Positions 11,057 to 23,234 of a stretch of 64,000 nucleotides of DNA are shown in pieces. Every line of letters starts with the position of its first letter. Position 1 is the first letter of the stretch. Made by a program: the position numbers and the translations under genes. The notes beneath the pieces are model-generated. The model ran no database searches. It was not told the DNA's origin and saw nothing but the letters and a program-made list of their open reading frames with translations. This DNA comes from Euryodendron excelsum (lineage: Eukaryota > Streptophyta > Magnoliopsida > Ericales > Pentaphylacaceae), in assembly GCA_033060915.1 (NCBI GenBank), contig CM065392.1, positions 21,517,501-21,581,500 of the forward strand, written 5' to 3'.

Positions 11057-13166
11057 CGGGTCTCCCTTGTTGTAGGCCCAGCTTCTCTTTTGTTCCATGT
11101 GCTGGATATGTATTAGAGTTTAATTTTCTGTTAGTCCATTTTATTTGTAATCTTTAAATAGGGTGGATATTTATGATTTAGATAGCCAGATATATTGGAT
11201 AGATGCATGAACAAGGATGATGTTGATAATGTCTGTTTATTATATGTTTTAGATACAATATTGCATTGCATTGGTGACTTCTGTTTCTACACGCATCTAT
11301 ATCCTATGTATGCGCAACTCATACTAAAATTTTTACAAAAAAATGCATACATATGTGAGGGATACTATAGTTAACAGAATAGATAGGGTGCTATCAAGTT
11401 TTGCATCCTTAGAATGGCAACTCCTTTGGCCCAACTCTACCTTGATCGGATGATAGCATTTTGTACCTTTCTCATCCTTCTGATTGACTCTAACTTTTTA
11501 CTTAGGATAGTGTCTGAGATCATTTGGCTTGAACTCTCTACCCTTGGGTTCTTAGGCAATGATTTACACAAACTTTGGCAGAGCGATAAGCTGCCAATCT
11601 TTCAATCTGAGGAGGCTTTGCTTTAGGACCATAATATAGGCTAAGTTACGGGGTTTTAAGAATCAAAGGGGTATGCAGACTCAAATTTAGTATTGCTTTC
11701 AATAGGGTTTAGATCCACACCATCCAGTAGGGTTTGACTCAAATTTAGTATTGCTTTCAGTAGGGTTTGGCTCATTTAAATCAAGCAATCCATTTTCAAA
11801 CAGAGAGGACTTTATTAAGGTTGTAATATAGGCCCTGGTTCTAGGTTTTTGCAAGAAAAGGTAAAGGCTCGAACCTATTGCTTCTACTGGGCTTCCTTAT
11901 CATCTAGGATCACCTTGAGATTTCATTTTTTGCCTTTTGAACATTGTATGCCTTTCAAGATGGCATGAAATGAGTTGTCCTTTCTTGTGGCTTACTTGTT
12001 TTCCTTATGATGAAAGTTTTTCTTTTTTTTTTTGAGCTCCTTGCTTCACTTTTGCTTGCTCTATGATAGCTCTCTTCCCTTTTTCTCTCTTTCCTTTTGT
12101 GAGACGTATATTTCTATAACTCCTCTTTCTTAGATATATTTTCTCTCAATGTTTCATTTTAACCCATTGTGGGCGGTGATTCCTAGATTGGGGTTTTCTT
12201 AGAAAGAAACGTAATTGGCCCAACAGGTTTGACAATGGTTGCTTTTGACCATGTGGGAAATAGAATGAGGGCCTCTCCTCCTTTTGAAATGAATTGCTTG
12301 ATCCATAGAGCCTTCACATTGCTTTAGCTTGATGGAAGACAAATGATATTTTTTGTTGAGTCTTCAATTATCTACTTGCCTCAGTGTAGGGGGATGGTTT
12401 TAGATCAGGGTTGTCAAGAAATCTTTTACTTTTTGCATTGCACTAGGGGTTGAGCAAAGGAAATATACATAATTTTTTTTAATTTTGGAAATTAAAAAAT
12501 GGCTTCTCTTTCTTTTGATAATCTGGCTATTCCTCGCTTAATTTCGGTGTCTTGTAAGTACTGCTATTGAGTGGTTTCCTCACTCACTCTTGTCTCCCCT
12601 CTTTTTGTAAAGTTGATCATACGGTGAGTGGTTGACTCATGCTATCACACCCTTCAAGTCAAGCCTTCCATAAGATAGAACGCACCCCCTTTTTGAAAGC
12701 ATTCACCATTCACAAGAATATGAGATGATAGCATTTGAATGAAAACTTATCTTTTTATTACTTTGAGAGAAAGCACAAGGTCTTTCTTAGAATAAAAATG
12801 CAGATATAAATTAAAAGAGAAAAAGTAAAAGGGATAGAAAGAAAGCGGGTGAGAACATACTTCTCTTATACACTTTTTAGAAGAGCATTTCTAGTAAGGT
12901 TTCAGAATGATGCCCACATCCTCGACGCTCCATCCATCATTGCAATCCCCGGACTAGGCAAGGCGGGCAGGTGCTTCTTTTAGGGCTTTGGGTGAGTTAA
13001 TAGTGATGGTACAATTATCAACTTCATTAATTCTTTTGTCATCCCTACTACCCCTCAGTTTCTTTGATAAATAGTTTGGCTAGCTCGCCTCCCTCTAACT
13101 TGAGCGGCTCTGCCAGAACTCTTGGCTCTTCAAGTCCCGAGCCCATGTTTTCATAGTTGAATTCAG
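11057..13166. other. Tat-like internal region without recognisable coding content
   Basis: In an autonomous Tat element this side of gag would carry protease-RT-RNase H-integrase. I see none of the hallmarks (DxG, YxDD, HHCC, DDE) on either strand in these 2.1 kb. The minus strand just after gag (13030-13166) still reads as an acidic leucine-rich tail (MTEFNYENMGSGLEEP) that may be the gag C terminus. A short near-duplicate ('actcaaatttagtattgctttca') recurs at about 11681 and 11728. Confidence 0.5.
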
Positions 13167-14914
13167 TCATAGGCCATGGGTTCTCTGATAGGTGGCGTTC
13201 AGCTGCGACATACTTAGGGTGCAAGAATTTATCACCCCAACCATCACATCTTTGGTAGGGACCTTCTTTATGGGTATGAACGTTTTAACTGGCCAATCAG
13301 AAGGGTTGTGCACTTCAGTTGGATTGTAGAGATAGACTAGGCATGACGAGAGTTCCTCCTCCCAGTTATTTCCTTTATCAGTTTCCAATTCCTCCTTAGA
13401 ATAATCCTCGACTAGGATCTCATCCAGTTTATCCCCCTCTTCTATTTCTTTTAGTACTAGGTTGACATTATGATCCGATAAGGGGTTTATGGTCACATTT
13501 GGAGTAGAAGTAGGGTTCACTGGTTGTATGTCGATGGTCTTATTGTCTATCAGGTTTTGAATTTTGTGTTTAAGAGAGAAGCAACTTTTCATGCCATGCC
13601 CTTGGCCGTCCGAATGGTATTCACAAGTGAGGGCGCTATTGAAGGTTAGAGGTAAAGGGCTTGGTATTGGATGGGCTGGTATGGGCTTCAGTATATTGTT
13701 CTTTACGAGGTTATGGTAGGCTTCTGTTTGAGTGCAGGCTAATGTATCAAAGGTGCGGATGCATCGGGCAGGCCTATTGAAATTGGGCTGTACGCCAGTA
13801 GGGATGAAGTTGGGCTTTTGAGTGGGCATGGTTAAGGTAGGTATGGGTAGTATAAGATGTGACTGGAGTGGTGGACGATATTACGGCGGTTGAATGGGCA
13901 AAATGGCTGACACCTCACTCTCCTTTTTTATTACCCCCTTGCAATGACCACCTTTTTGGCTATTTTGACAGAGCTTTCTCCAGTTTTTGCATAAGGGTCT
14001 GTAATCCTTCTCGTCTTAAGACCGTTTTCTATTATCTCCCCTTGCATGATAAGCTCAGAAAAGCTTTTCCCTACACTGGTGCAGAGCTTTTCATAGTATA
14101 TGCCTTAGAAAGTATGCACGAATAGTTGCACATACTCCTTCTCTTTCAAAGGGGGATTGACTTGTGCTGTTGCTTCTCTCTACCTAAGGGCATAGCTTTT
14201 GAAGCTTTTTTTTTTAATCTCCTTTGCTCATTGTCATCAAGGACAAATGGGTAGAAGTTAGATCTAGGTTGTGGCGGTATTAGGCCTTAAATGCATTAAC
14301 CAGTTCAATCCAAGTAGTGACCTTTTTTAAATCAAGTCGAGCAAACCATTGTAGAGCGGATCCAATTAACCTGTGTTGAAAGAGTTGCATGAGAAGCTTT
14401 GTATCATTCCTATGGCCATTCAATGCCTCGGCATAAAAGCGAAGGTGGGCATAGGGTTGCCAATGCCTTCGTACTTCTAAAAGTTAAGCATTTGGAACTT
14501 GGCCGGCCTTAGATGTTTTGAAAAAAAGCAGAGCTCATCGTAGGAAGTGAGCCCAAAAGGGTCATGGCCGTGGTGACTCTGTAGTAAGTCTTCCAAACCT
14601 TGGATCTTCAGGCTAAGAGGGTTTGGGAAGATTCTTTTTGCGGTAGGTGAGAGCAATATGGTCTCTCCTTCTTCAGTGTTGGCCCCCTTGAAATCCTCTT
14701 TGTTTTTTCCTGTAGTGTCGAATTGAAGCACAATCCTCGGATTGGCAAATTTAGAGTCCTTAGGAAAAACCGTGGATGATGATGGGGCTAAAGCAGTATC
14801 TTTCACAACCATAGCTTGGAAGAACTTAAACATCTCATTGATCTTTGTTCTCATCGCTTTGACCTCCTCTCGGGAGATTGAGGAAGATTCATCAGGATTG
14901 GTTGTCATTAGCAA
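13167..14914 (-). pseudogene. Tat/Ogre-like gag
   Basis: Translation starts at 14914. The N-terminal part has a short acidic/serine-rich region and a proline-rich linker before FGLTSYDELCFF and a 'K-Y-E-G-I-G-N-P' motif, which opens the retrotransposon gag domain (about 14480-14000). The middle third has several stops and shifts. The distal part (13829-13167) is open for 220 codons and contains a C-x2-H-x5-H-x4-C pattern in CEYHSDGQGHGMKSC, followed by LKHKIQNLID, a signature typical of Tat/Ogre gag. Gag would form the particle coat and bind element RNA. This copy is broken and non-functional. Confidence 0.75.
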
Positions 14915-16451
14915 AGCTCTTTGTCAGGTAATGATCGACTCCCTTGTTGGCTGTGAATCTTTCTTAGGAGCAATGATGTCTATTTATGGTGTAGTCTTTG
15001 CAAAAGTAAAAGAAAAACAAGGACACAAGTCACAAGTTAGTGTTTAATATTTAGAAAGCTTTATGCAATGCATGTCTTAGAGGTGCCCCTTCTTGAGAGG
15101 GAGACTAAACATGATGCATTTGGCTCACTTTTGGAGATAAGAGGCTTGGCCCTATATGCAGGTTTCTTACCGTTGATTGGAAACATTCATTCATTCATTC
15201 ATTCATTTGCAAAAAATAGAGGAGTACATTGAACTTTGAGTTTGAATATAGAAAAAGAGAAGTACATTTTAATAGGGTGGAAGGGGAATATTTTCCTTAA
15301 GACTTCCACCTATCTACTTTTACAAAGGAGCAACCTAATTACTTTTGAATTCTTGGATTTGCCTTTTGTTGATGTTTGAGAGGTTATTATCCTTGTTTTG
15401 CTAGGTTGCCCTTTGTCTTCTTAGCATCCCTATCTCCGCAAACATAGAGGGATTGGGGCGTCTCTTCTTGGAATGACTTGAAATGCATGCTATGAGTCCT
15501 TAGGGTTGTATGGAAACCCTTAAGGTTTTGGTACGTTTTATGCAAATGAGAGTGAGCTTGGTGTCACTCTCTATGAGTTAATCATATACATGAGAATGCA
15601 GTGACTTGAGTTACTTTGGAGCTCTTTTCTTGAAATAGAGTATTGAATACATGTACATGCATACAAAAGTATAAGGAGAGAGAGAGCAATAGTAAAGAAA
15701 ACATGCATGTATGAATATTTATACAAACATTATAACAACAAGAATAGGCAGGAATAAAGGGAAGTAAAGCAGTCGCCCTTTCTTCTATAGTTTTGAAATT
15801 GACATGCTTGTCTTAAATTCGGCAGAGGTTCAGCTATGCACAAGTTTTTACACGAGCATAAGGTTGAGGGTTTACTAATGCTTCATAAAAAGGCTAGGTT
15901 CCTGGATCTTCAAACCTAGGCCCACTCCCTGAGGTGGTGCTAGTAGTGGTTAGTGATCTGACCGGGAGAACCATAAAGAGATTGTAGGCTAAGAAACTGA
16001 CATAGCTTCCACAACCAATATACCGTTCCTCCTTCTAGCTAAAACAGACATACTCAGGTAAAGAATGCAAGTATGTAAATGCTAGTGCATGTGCAGTGTG
16101 TGTGCATGTGAAATTTTTGAAAAGTAGAGGAAAATGCCCAACAACTCCCATCCATCTTGTCCATTCCATCTTGCTGATTCATGGCATACATGGTAGTTAA
16201 TATGACATGAAATAAAATGTGAACAAGGGTCCACCTACAAAAGAAAATACACAAAGTTAGTACTTTGATGACAAAAATAGTGCAATATAGAATGATTGAA
16301 TATGAATTGAATGTAAGTGATGACATATTTTCGGAAACAGCTTTGAAAATTTTAATTTTGAAAACTTTGAAATGAATAGAATTGGACTACTTAATCAAAG
16401 ATTCTAAATGAGTAAAGGGTGAAGAGACATGACAATGACCTAACTCTTTAA
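14915..16451 (-). other. Tat-like 5' leader
   Basis: About 1.5 kb lies between the primer-binding site and gag, with no convincing ORF. A perfect (CATT)n microsatellite of about six units sits at 15184-15207. Long leaders are common in Tat/Ogre elements. Confidence 0.5.
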
Positions 16452-16473
16452 GCGTCCCTAGTGAAGTCGCCAA
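16452..16473 (-). other. Tat-like primer-binding site
   Basis: Directly inside the 5' LTR end (…GGAGCGACA) the minus strand reads ATTGGCGACTTCACTAGGG. This resembles the TGGCGACTC-type site that Ogre/Tat elements use with a tRNA-Arg primer. The tRNA identity is from family knowledge, not tested here. Confidence 0.65.
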
Positions 16474-19400
16474 TTGTCGCTCCCCAATTTTTTGCACTCA
16501 AGAAAATAAATGAAAAAAACACCGTACTTTTTCATTAGAACTCATCCTCCTAGAAAGACGAGTGCGACTAGGTTTGAATTGAAAATTGATTTGATAAGGG
16601 CTTTTGGAAAAAATTGAGAGTGGCCCCCTAACTTTGTTAAGGTGAGTTAGGTTATATAAAACTAAGCGCAATTTAAAGATTAAACTTAGAGCTTTTAAAA
16701 AGGTTTTAAAAAACTTCCTCAATAGAGGTTTTTTTTCGTTGTTGAAGAAAATAGGTTATTTGGCAACCTTTGGAAAGATTTAAGCCATTTTTTAAAATAA
16801 CTTCATTTTGGTTCTTTGAAAATAGTGATTCTAGGTTCGGAGATTGGTTACGTATTAGGAATATGTACTAGGCTATCACTTTATCCCGGCCTTACGGCAC
16901 CTATATGTCTTTTCACTCTAGGTTCACTCATTTAGAATCTCCGATTAACAAATGTCCAATACTATCCACTTTGACAAGAATTTTGGAAAAAAATTTGATA
17001 TAATGCATGACATGCAAATGCAAGGAAAGGATTTGATTTTGAAAAGTAAATTTGAAAAAGGGGATTTGAAGTTTGAAAGAAGTTATGGGAATTGAAAACT
17101 TGAAAAAGGTTGTGATCGCACCCATGAGGGTTGCCTACGTATCCTTTTATTGAGAATCAGATTAGTCATAGTTTGGACTCGAGGTATGATTGAAAGTAGA
17201 TACTTTGAGATCTTGTTTGATTTGAAAAGGCACTTTGGAGTCCTTAGAAAGTTTTATTTGAAAAGAGCTTGATTTGAACTTTAATTGGAAGATTGGAAAT
17301 TGAACCTTGATCTAAAATTGAACTTAAAGTTGACTTTGCAATAAAACTTGAACTTGAAGTTGAGTTTCGAAATAGACTTTGAACTTGTTTTGAAAAGTTT
17401 GATTGAACTTTGAATTCAACTTGATTTGAATTTAAGTTTGAAAACCAACTTGGTTTAGACTTGAGTTTAGAAAAGAGTTGAAGTCTCTTAACCTAGGGTT
17501 AGCGTTAAACTAGGATTTTAGCCTCCTTGGGTTTATGCAACCTAGGGTTGAAATAGAAAGGTTTGACTTTAGAAAGTTTTGATTTTAGAAAATTTCCAAA
17601 TTAGAAAAGATTTGATTTTGGAACGATTCGATTATGAAATTTGGAAAGTTGGAATTTGAAAAGATTTAAAAAGTTGAAATTTGGAAGGATTTGAAATTAG
17701 AAATATTGAAATAATGAAAGATTTGATTTCTATTTCCTAAAGCAAAAGATTGGATTATATTTTCAAAACAGGGGATTTGATTTAGTTTTAAAAAATGGAA
17801 GGTTTGATTTGGTTTTCTATTTGGACAAGATTTGATTTAATATGAAATTGGAAAGTTTGAGTTTTAGAAATCTATGATTTTGATGCAAGTAGAAAGTTAT
17901 GATTTTATGTGAGAAAATTAGGGTTTCCTAAACATGGGCTCTAGGGTTTTGACTTAGATTTGAAGACAAAATTTTTATAAAGTGAATCTTTGAAAAGAGC
18001 TTTTTTTTAGAAAGTGAATTTGCAAAAACTATTTTGGAAAGGTTTGAATATGGACTTTTGCAAGTCTTTTAAATATCTCACTTTCTTAAAACGATTCTAA
18101 CCATGAAAAGCTTAGAAGCAATATAGGGTTGTGATTTTGAAAACAATTAGGTTTGAAAACAAGATTTGGATCTTGATGATCCCATTAAATGTAACAATTT
18201 CCTAAAGCAACCCTAACAGTAGAATGGCTAGAATCATAATAGAATTGTGATTTCTTGAAAAACAATTTAGGACTTGAACTCAAATTTGGACCTTGATGGT
18301 TACGTTGATTATAACATTTTTCTAAAACAACCCTAACCATGGAATGACCAGAATCATCATAGGAGTGTGATTTTGAAAACAAGTTTGAAAGAAGGAGGTT
18401 TTGGATGCAATTTTTGAAAGAGAACTTTAATGCAAGTTTGAAAACCATTTTGAATGCAATATTGAATGTAATGCATGAACATGACAACTACAATGCAATA
18501 GAGTCGTGAATATACAAGGTTAGGCTTCACTACATAATTAAGGCGGCCGGACCCACACCATCTTAGGTTGAACTTGAAGAAAGCCCCCAACATGGTGACT
18601 TTCGACACGTCTTCTTAGGCATGAACCAGGAAGTCCCTTGTTTTAAGCATGCAAGAAGAGGAGGTAGAAAATGGAGATTAAAATAGAAGCAATTCAAGTG
18701 GGATAGGAGAGAGAAGAGGAATACATAACTTAACTAGAAACCTTACCTTGTCTTTTCGTTGCTTTGATTGCCTTGTTTATTTTGCTTTACTTGAACCTTG
18801 AGAGTTTTGAGTACGCAGTACTTTGATCTTCAATGGATGTTTGGAGGCTTGTATTTCAATGTATAGAGTGTATAGAGGCTAAGGTTTATACGTATGGAGT
18901 GTAGGGAGGCTAGGGCTTGAAGGAGATTTAAGGAAGCTAGGGTTTCAAGGCTTGTTTTCAGTGAGGTAGCGTTTTTGGAATGAGTTTGTGAATCCTTTTT
19001 ACACAGGGGGTGGTATGTATTTATAGGCATTTGAACCGACCTTGGCACCTATTGTAGTGGCGCTAGGGTTAATTTTTCATTGTAGTGGTGCTAGGCATAA
19101 TATCGCCTTAGCACCACTACTAAGGGCGCCGGCCACTTTGGGAAGTTTTCAAAGTGGCAAAAAACAGATCTTTCGACCCTTGGGATGTAAGGCAAAAGAT
19201 TTGGGCGCCTATCTTAGTGCCTACCATGCAATTTTTGACATGGCTTCACTGGAGTAACTCCGAAAAGTTCAGGAATAATTCAGAAACTAGGGATGGACGA
19301 AAACCCTCTAAGAGAGTGTCCCAGAGGTAAATGGCTTGAGAACCAAAGCCAGAATAGTTGAAAAGCGTGACAAGCCCACCAAGGATTAAACGGTCATTTA

Positions 19401-20524
19401 AATAAAAAAAACACCGAGATCATCTCGGAGTGATCCGGGAGAAGGATTAAAGGTTGAAAACACTATCGAGAGTATTTCGAGGGATTGTTAGTTTGATACC
19501 CAAAACCAGTTTGGCTTAGAAAAGGCGACCGGCCCACCAAAGGCACAACGGTCATTTTGCACTAGACTTACTAGAATAGACTCAGAACGGTCCGGAAAGG
19601 TATTGAAAGGTTAGGAATACGATTAGAAGTATCCTCGAAAAGTAACCGATTTGATACCCAGAGCCGGTGTGGTTCCTAAAGGCAATTGGATACCTATAGG
19701 CAAAATGGTCATTTTGACTAGATACTCTCGAAATTGATCTGTAAGTGACTAGAAAGTACTAGAATATGCTAGATTATCTTTGAAATAATCTTCGAGGGGT
19801 AGACTTACCGCTCTAAGGACTTAGGTAATTTCTCGAGAAGCGTACTGGTAGGGCCGAAAGGGTAGTTTTGTCATTTTTCACTAGAGTAGGCTAGCAGGCA
19901 TTGGTGTTAACTCAGGTTTTGAGTGTTTCTGCCAATCTGACGGTTACGATATTTGTGAGTGTTTTTGCCACTATGACGGTTGCGATATTTGTGCATGTTT
20001 TCGCCACTCTAACGGTGCGTATTTATTTTAGAGATTGCCTGATCTCGGGAAACTGCTAGATAGTCTTATCGTCGGAGCCTCAGGTACTTTCCCGATCGAT
20101 GGGCTGAATAGTGGATATCCTACGTTGGCAGGCTAGCAGGCACCAGAAGTGAACCGCTCTACTATCTCGAGGACTTAAGTTCTGTCCCAGTCGACAAGTT
20201 TGAAGGGACTTATCGTTCAGAAGAGTTTTCTTGGTAAACGTACCAGATTGAATTTGACTGATCTGGACTAGAATTAAAACTGAAATTGAGGTTGAAATAT
20301 GGACTTACCGTCTTTAGAAAGATGTGCTAACTGGAATTGGACCGAACAATGTCTCAAAGGCATTTGGGTCATTTTGCCTCTATTGGGCCCAGCGGCTCCA
20401 AGAAGCGGTTGATCAACTGGATTGAGTCTGGAAAGCCGATTTGGACTTAGAAATGTCTATGTCAATTTGAATATGAGTCCGGTTGGGCTGGAGATTACTG
20501 AGCGGTAAAAAATCGAGGCTTATA
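16474..20524 (-). repeat. Tat-like 5' LTR
   Basis: This is a 4051-bp copy. On the minus strand its start (TATAAGCCTCGATTTTT) is a mutated form of TGTAAGCACCCCATTTTT seen at 7427 and 22307, and it ends GGGGAGCGACA at 16474. It holds the 865-bp section missing from the left LTR, with three copies of a roughly 37-bp unit around 'gccactatgacggttgcgat' (19930-20010). A conserved TATA-like box is at 19017-19027. Confidence 0.85.
19017..19027 (-). promoter_or_regulatory. LTR TATA box (5' LTR of Tat-like element)
   Basis: Minus-strand CCTATAAATAC is in the position that would drive transcription of the element toward gag. It is conserved in the three related LTRs of the window. Confidence 0.6.
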
Positions 20525-21406
20525 ATCATGAGGTTTCTGCTATGTTGGCTGCTCTTCCTTTGGATGCTTCAAGTGTACATCAGCACGCCAAATAGTAAAC
20601 TGGTCGACTCGCTTTTACGACTGATAAAGACATATCAACCCTGGAATCTCCACGGCCAAGATACCCTTTATTAAAACGGTAAGGATACACCCAAAAGGAA
20701 TAGAGCCCTGAGCGCTCGGGTGCTCAAACTTCTCACACAAAGCCTGAAACATATAATGGGGAAGATCCATAGACATACCCATACCAATGGCTCACAAAAG
20801 ACTCGTCGTGTCACGGTTAAGCTCAATCTGCCGCTTAATAGGATAGATGGAATGGCAACAGAAGACAAGAGTGGACCATACCTAGTAGTCAACACTTTCT
20901 TCAAAAATTACTGCCAAGCAAACCACTGAGTGCCTGGAAGACAAACCTCAGCTAACGCGATCTCAAAATCATCGGATGCCCCTACATCAAGAAAACTAAA
21001 TTAGGCATTCGGTATCCTAGGAATGCCAATAATCTGAGCAAAAGAATTGGGTATGACAACTATATCATGACCCTTAACCCAAGACTCTATCCTTTTATGC
21101 CCTGGGGTCGTAAGTGACAGTTGAATGTTCGCCATGAACTCAGCAATCAAGATAAAAACAATCGTCCCCCGAAAGGTGGTCAAAAGATGCTACCCCCCCT
21201 GGTAAAAAATCTCAACCCATCTAAACTCGCCCCCCCTGAAGTGCTTTAGTGTCATGTGACGCTCAAAGGGGTCACCCCTCCATAACCAAATGTCCGAGTA
21301 TGCATCAGAAGCATCCTTAGGGACAAATCTCCGTACATCATAAGCAGAGGGTAGTGGTAATTAAGGCCCCCCTGCCTCTAGCCTGTTGGCCACTTCTACC
21401 CGCCAT
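20525..21406 (-). pseudogene. Athila 3' ORF, N-terminal part (PF20167-like)
   Basis: An ATG at 21406 opens a basic start (MAGRSGQQARGRG). With frame changes it continues into a block reading RFVPKDASDAYSDIW and then EFMANIQ…KRIESWVKGHDIVVIPNSF. That block resembles the 'putative plant transposon protein' domain common in the 3' ORF of Athila elements (strand-exchange-like motif W-V-x-G, then I-x-x-x-P). A further frame carries a membrane-like or hydrophobic stretch (20671-20904). The ORF is cut at 20525 by the Tat-like insertion and resumes at 4434. Its function is unknown; it has been discussed as env-like. Stops and shifts make it a pseudogene. Confidence 0.6.
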
Positions 21407-22306
21407 AATAAAATATACTATCGAAGTAAAGCAAATAAACCTCTAAACAAGAATAGAAAAGAACACTAGAAGAGCTCTAGAGGAGAACCTACAAAGGCTA
21501 GGAAGGCTGGTAAAGAAGGGTAGATCCGTGCTCGAGCTCCAGCAGGGCTTCGCCATCTCAGAAGCTCTCAAAACCTCACAAAAACTCTCTCATATGCGTT
21601 TCAAAATGAGCTCAACGCTAAACGGTCGTTCAAACAGTTTTTCAAACGCTATGCATTTGAACGGTCATCGAACGATCTTCTAATGCCATTAATGAGCTTA
21701 GACACTGACATGGACCGTTCGAATGCTAGGCTTAGCGTTCGAACGCTACCGTTTAAATGCTATAACAAGCGTTCGAACAGTGGACCAAAAAAGACATAGA
21801 AAATCATAAAAACCAAGGAAAAACTGCGAAAATCCTATAAACTACCGAAATAGAGCCCAAATAGAGCTTAAAACAGAGCTCAGCCCCCTTCCCAACGGGA
21901 AACATGTAATGTCCTCAATGCATGAGAACGAAGTAAGGAAAGAACCAACGGGGTGGGCAGGGATGTTGGGGATACCAAGGGGTAAGCCCCCCTCCCGAAC
22001 TAAGACATAGCATCCTCTATGATCAATAGAGTAGTGGATACAATCAAAAGCATGAGACATTCGAACACAAGAGTATCAATACTCTACCTCTAACTAGAGG
22101 ATGTCATGAGCAAAAGAATCGAAAGGTAAAAAGGAAAACAAAAAGGGAAAACCTAAGAGTAGATCTAGGAAAAAGAGCGTCAACACATCCTTTAAAGTAG
22201 GCAAAGTAGTGAACAAGAGATATAAGGTAAGAAATGCAAACGGAACGTGAAGGTGTAACGTAGCATGAACAACAGAAGTTTATTTACACTAGACAATACA
22301 AATATA
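21407..22306 (-). other. Athila spacer between integrase and 3' ORF
   Basis: No clear domain is present. Repeated short motifs of the form 'cgttcgaacg' (21600-21780) recur, and similar ones appear in the Athila LTRs (540-720 and 38440-38600) and near 27950-28010. An open frame at 21842-22060 (72 codons) is unrecognised. Confidence 0.45.
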
Positions 22307-22489
22307 TGTAAGCACCCCATTTTTGACCGCTTGGTAGTCTATGCTCCATCCAAACTTGTACTCAAGTCAATATGGACGTATTCTAATCGAAACTAACTCT
22401 CTGAGTCCAAATTCCGTCTGTCCATCGCCTCGCGGGCCCACCAGGCCCAAATAGAAGCAAAATGACCAAAATACCCTTAGGGGCATTGT

Positions 22490-22790
22490 CTTTTCCAATT
22501 CCAACTCCAATCCCTCTCTCGAGATAGTTTATTCCTCGAGACGGTAAATCTACTCCAATCAGGCATGTCTTTCCGAAAACGGTAAATCCCCTTTCCAATT
22601 CCAAATTAGGCACGTCTTTCCGAAGATGATAAGACCCCTTTCCAATTCCAATCCCTCTCTCGAGACAGTTGATTCCTCGAGACGGTAGATCAGTTCCAAA
22701 TCAGGCACGTCTTTCCGAAGACGATAAGACCCCTTTTCAATTCTAATCCCTCTCTCAAGACAGTTTATTCCTCGAGACGGTCTAACACAT
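22490..22790 (+). repeat. Tandem repeat, about 95-bp unit
   Basis: About three diverged units contain 'ctttccgaagacgataagac' followed by 'ccctctctcgagacagtt' and 'cctcgagacggta'. The reiteration is inside the U3 part of the solo LTR. Confidence 0.7.
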
Positions 22791-23002
22791 TTTTCAAAAA
22801 AAATCTCTTCGAAACGGTAAGTCCCTTTAAACCTGTCGACCGGGATGAGACCCCAAGTCCCCTAGATGGTAGAACGGTTCACCTTTGGCGCCTGCTAGCC
22901 CGCCAATGCAGAAATATCTGTTTAAGCACGCCTTCTGAGAAAATTGACTTCTCAAGCGCTAAGTCCCTTTAGCAGCTTCCCGAGATTAGGCAGTCTCGGG
23001 AA

Positions 23003-23140
23003 TGATCGTGAATCGTCAGAGTAGCGGAAATACTTGCAAACATCACAACCGTCAGAGTAGCGGAAATACTCACAAACAGGTCGATATAGGGAATTGCCAA
23101 CAAACCCTTGTATCACGCGACCGCCGTCAGAGTGGCGGAA
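23003..23140 (+). repeat. Short repeat around 'cgtcagagtagcggaaatac'
   Basis: Three copies of a roughly 37-bp unit occur, the first two nearly identical (23013 and 23048) and a third after about 78 bp (23126). The same motif, reverse-complemented, is found in the Tat-like 5' LTR near 19930-20010, so it is an ancestral feature of this LTR family. Confidence 0.6.
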
Positions 23141-23234
23141 ACACTCAAAACCCAGGTCAACACCGGTGTCTGCTAGCCCACTTCGGTAAAAAATGACCAA
23201 ACTACCCTTTGGGCCTTTTCAGAGACTTTCCAAT

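Larger units (their letters stand above)
4435..20524 (-). mobile_element. Tat/Ogre-like Ty3/gypsy element, gag-only, with antisense PMD ORF
   Basis: Two large direct repeats (4435-7427 and 16474-20524) bracket a 9-kb internal region. A primer site beside the right repeat, a gag on the minus strand and a polypurine tract beside the left repeat set the orientation as minus, so the right copy is the 5' LTR. The target duplication ATCAT occurs at 4430-4434 and 20525-20529. The gag has a CEYHSDGQGHGMKSC knuckle-like motif as in the Tat/Ogre lineage. I find no protease, RT, RNase H or integrase in the internal region. Instead there is a plant-mobile-domain ORF on the plus strand. This makes it a non-autonomous, antisense-ORF-bearing element. 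Lineage assignment is from family knowledge. Confidence 0.82.

Noticed and set aside
11057..13166. Possible pol of the Tat-like element
   Set aside because: No catalytic motifs of protease, RT or integrase could be read on either strand.
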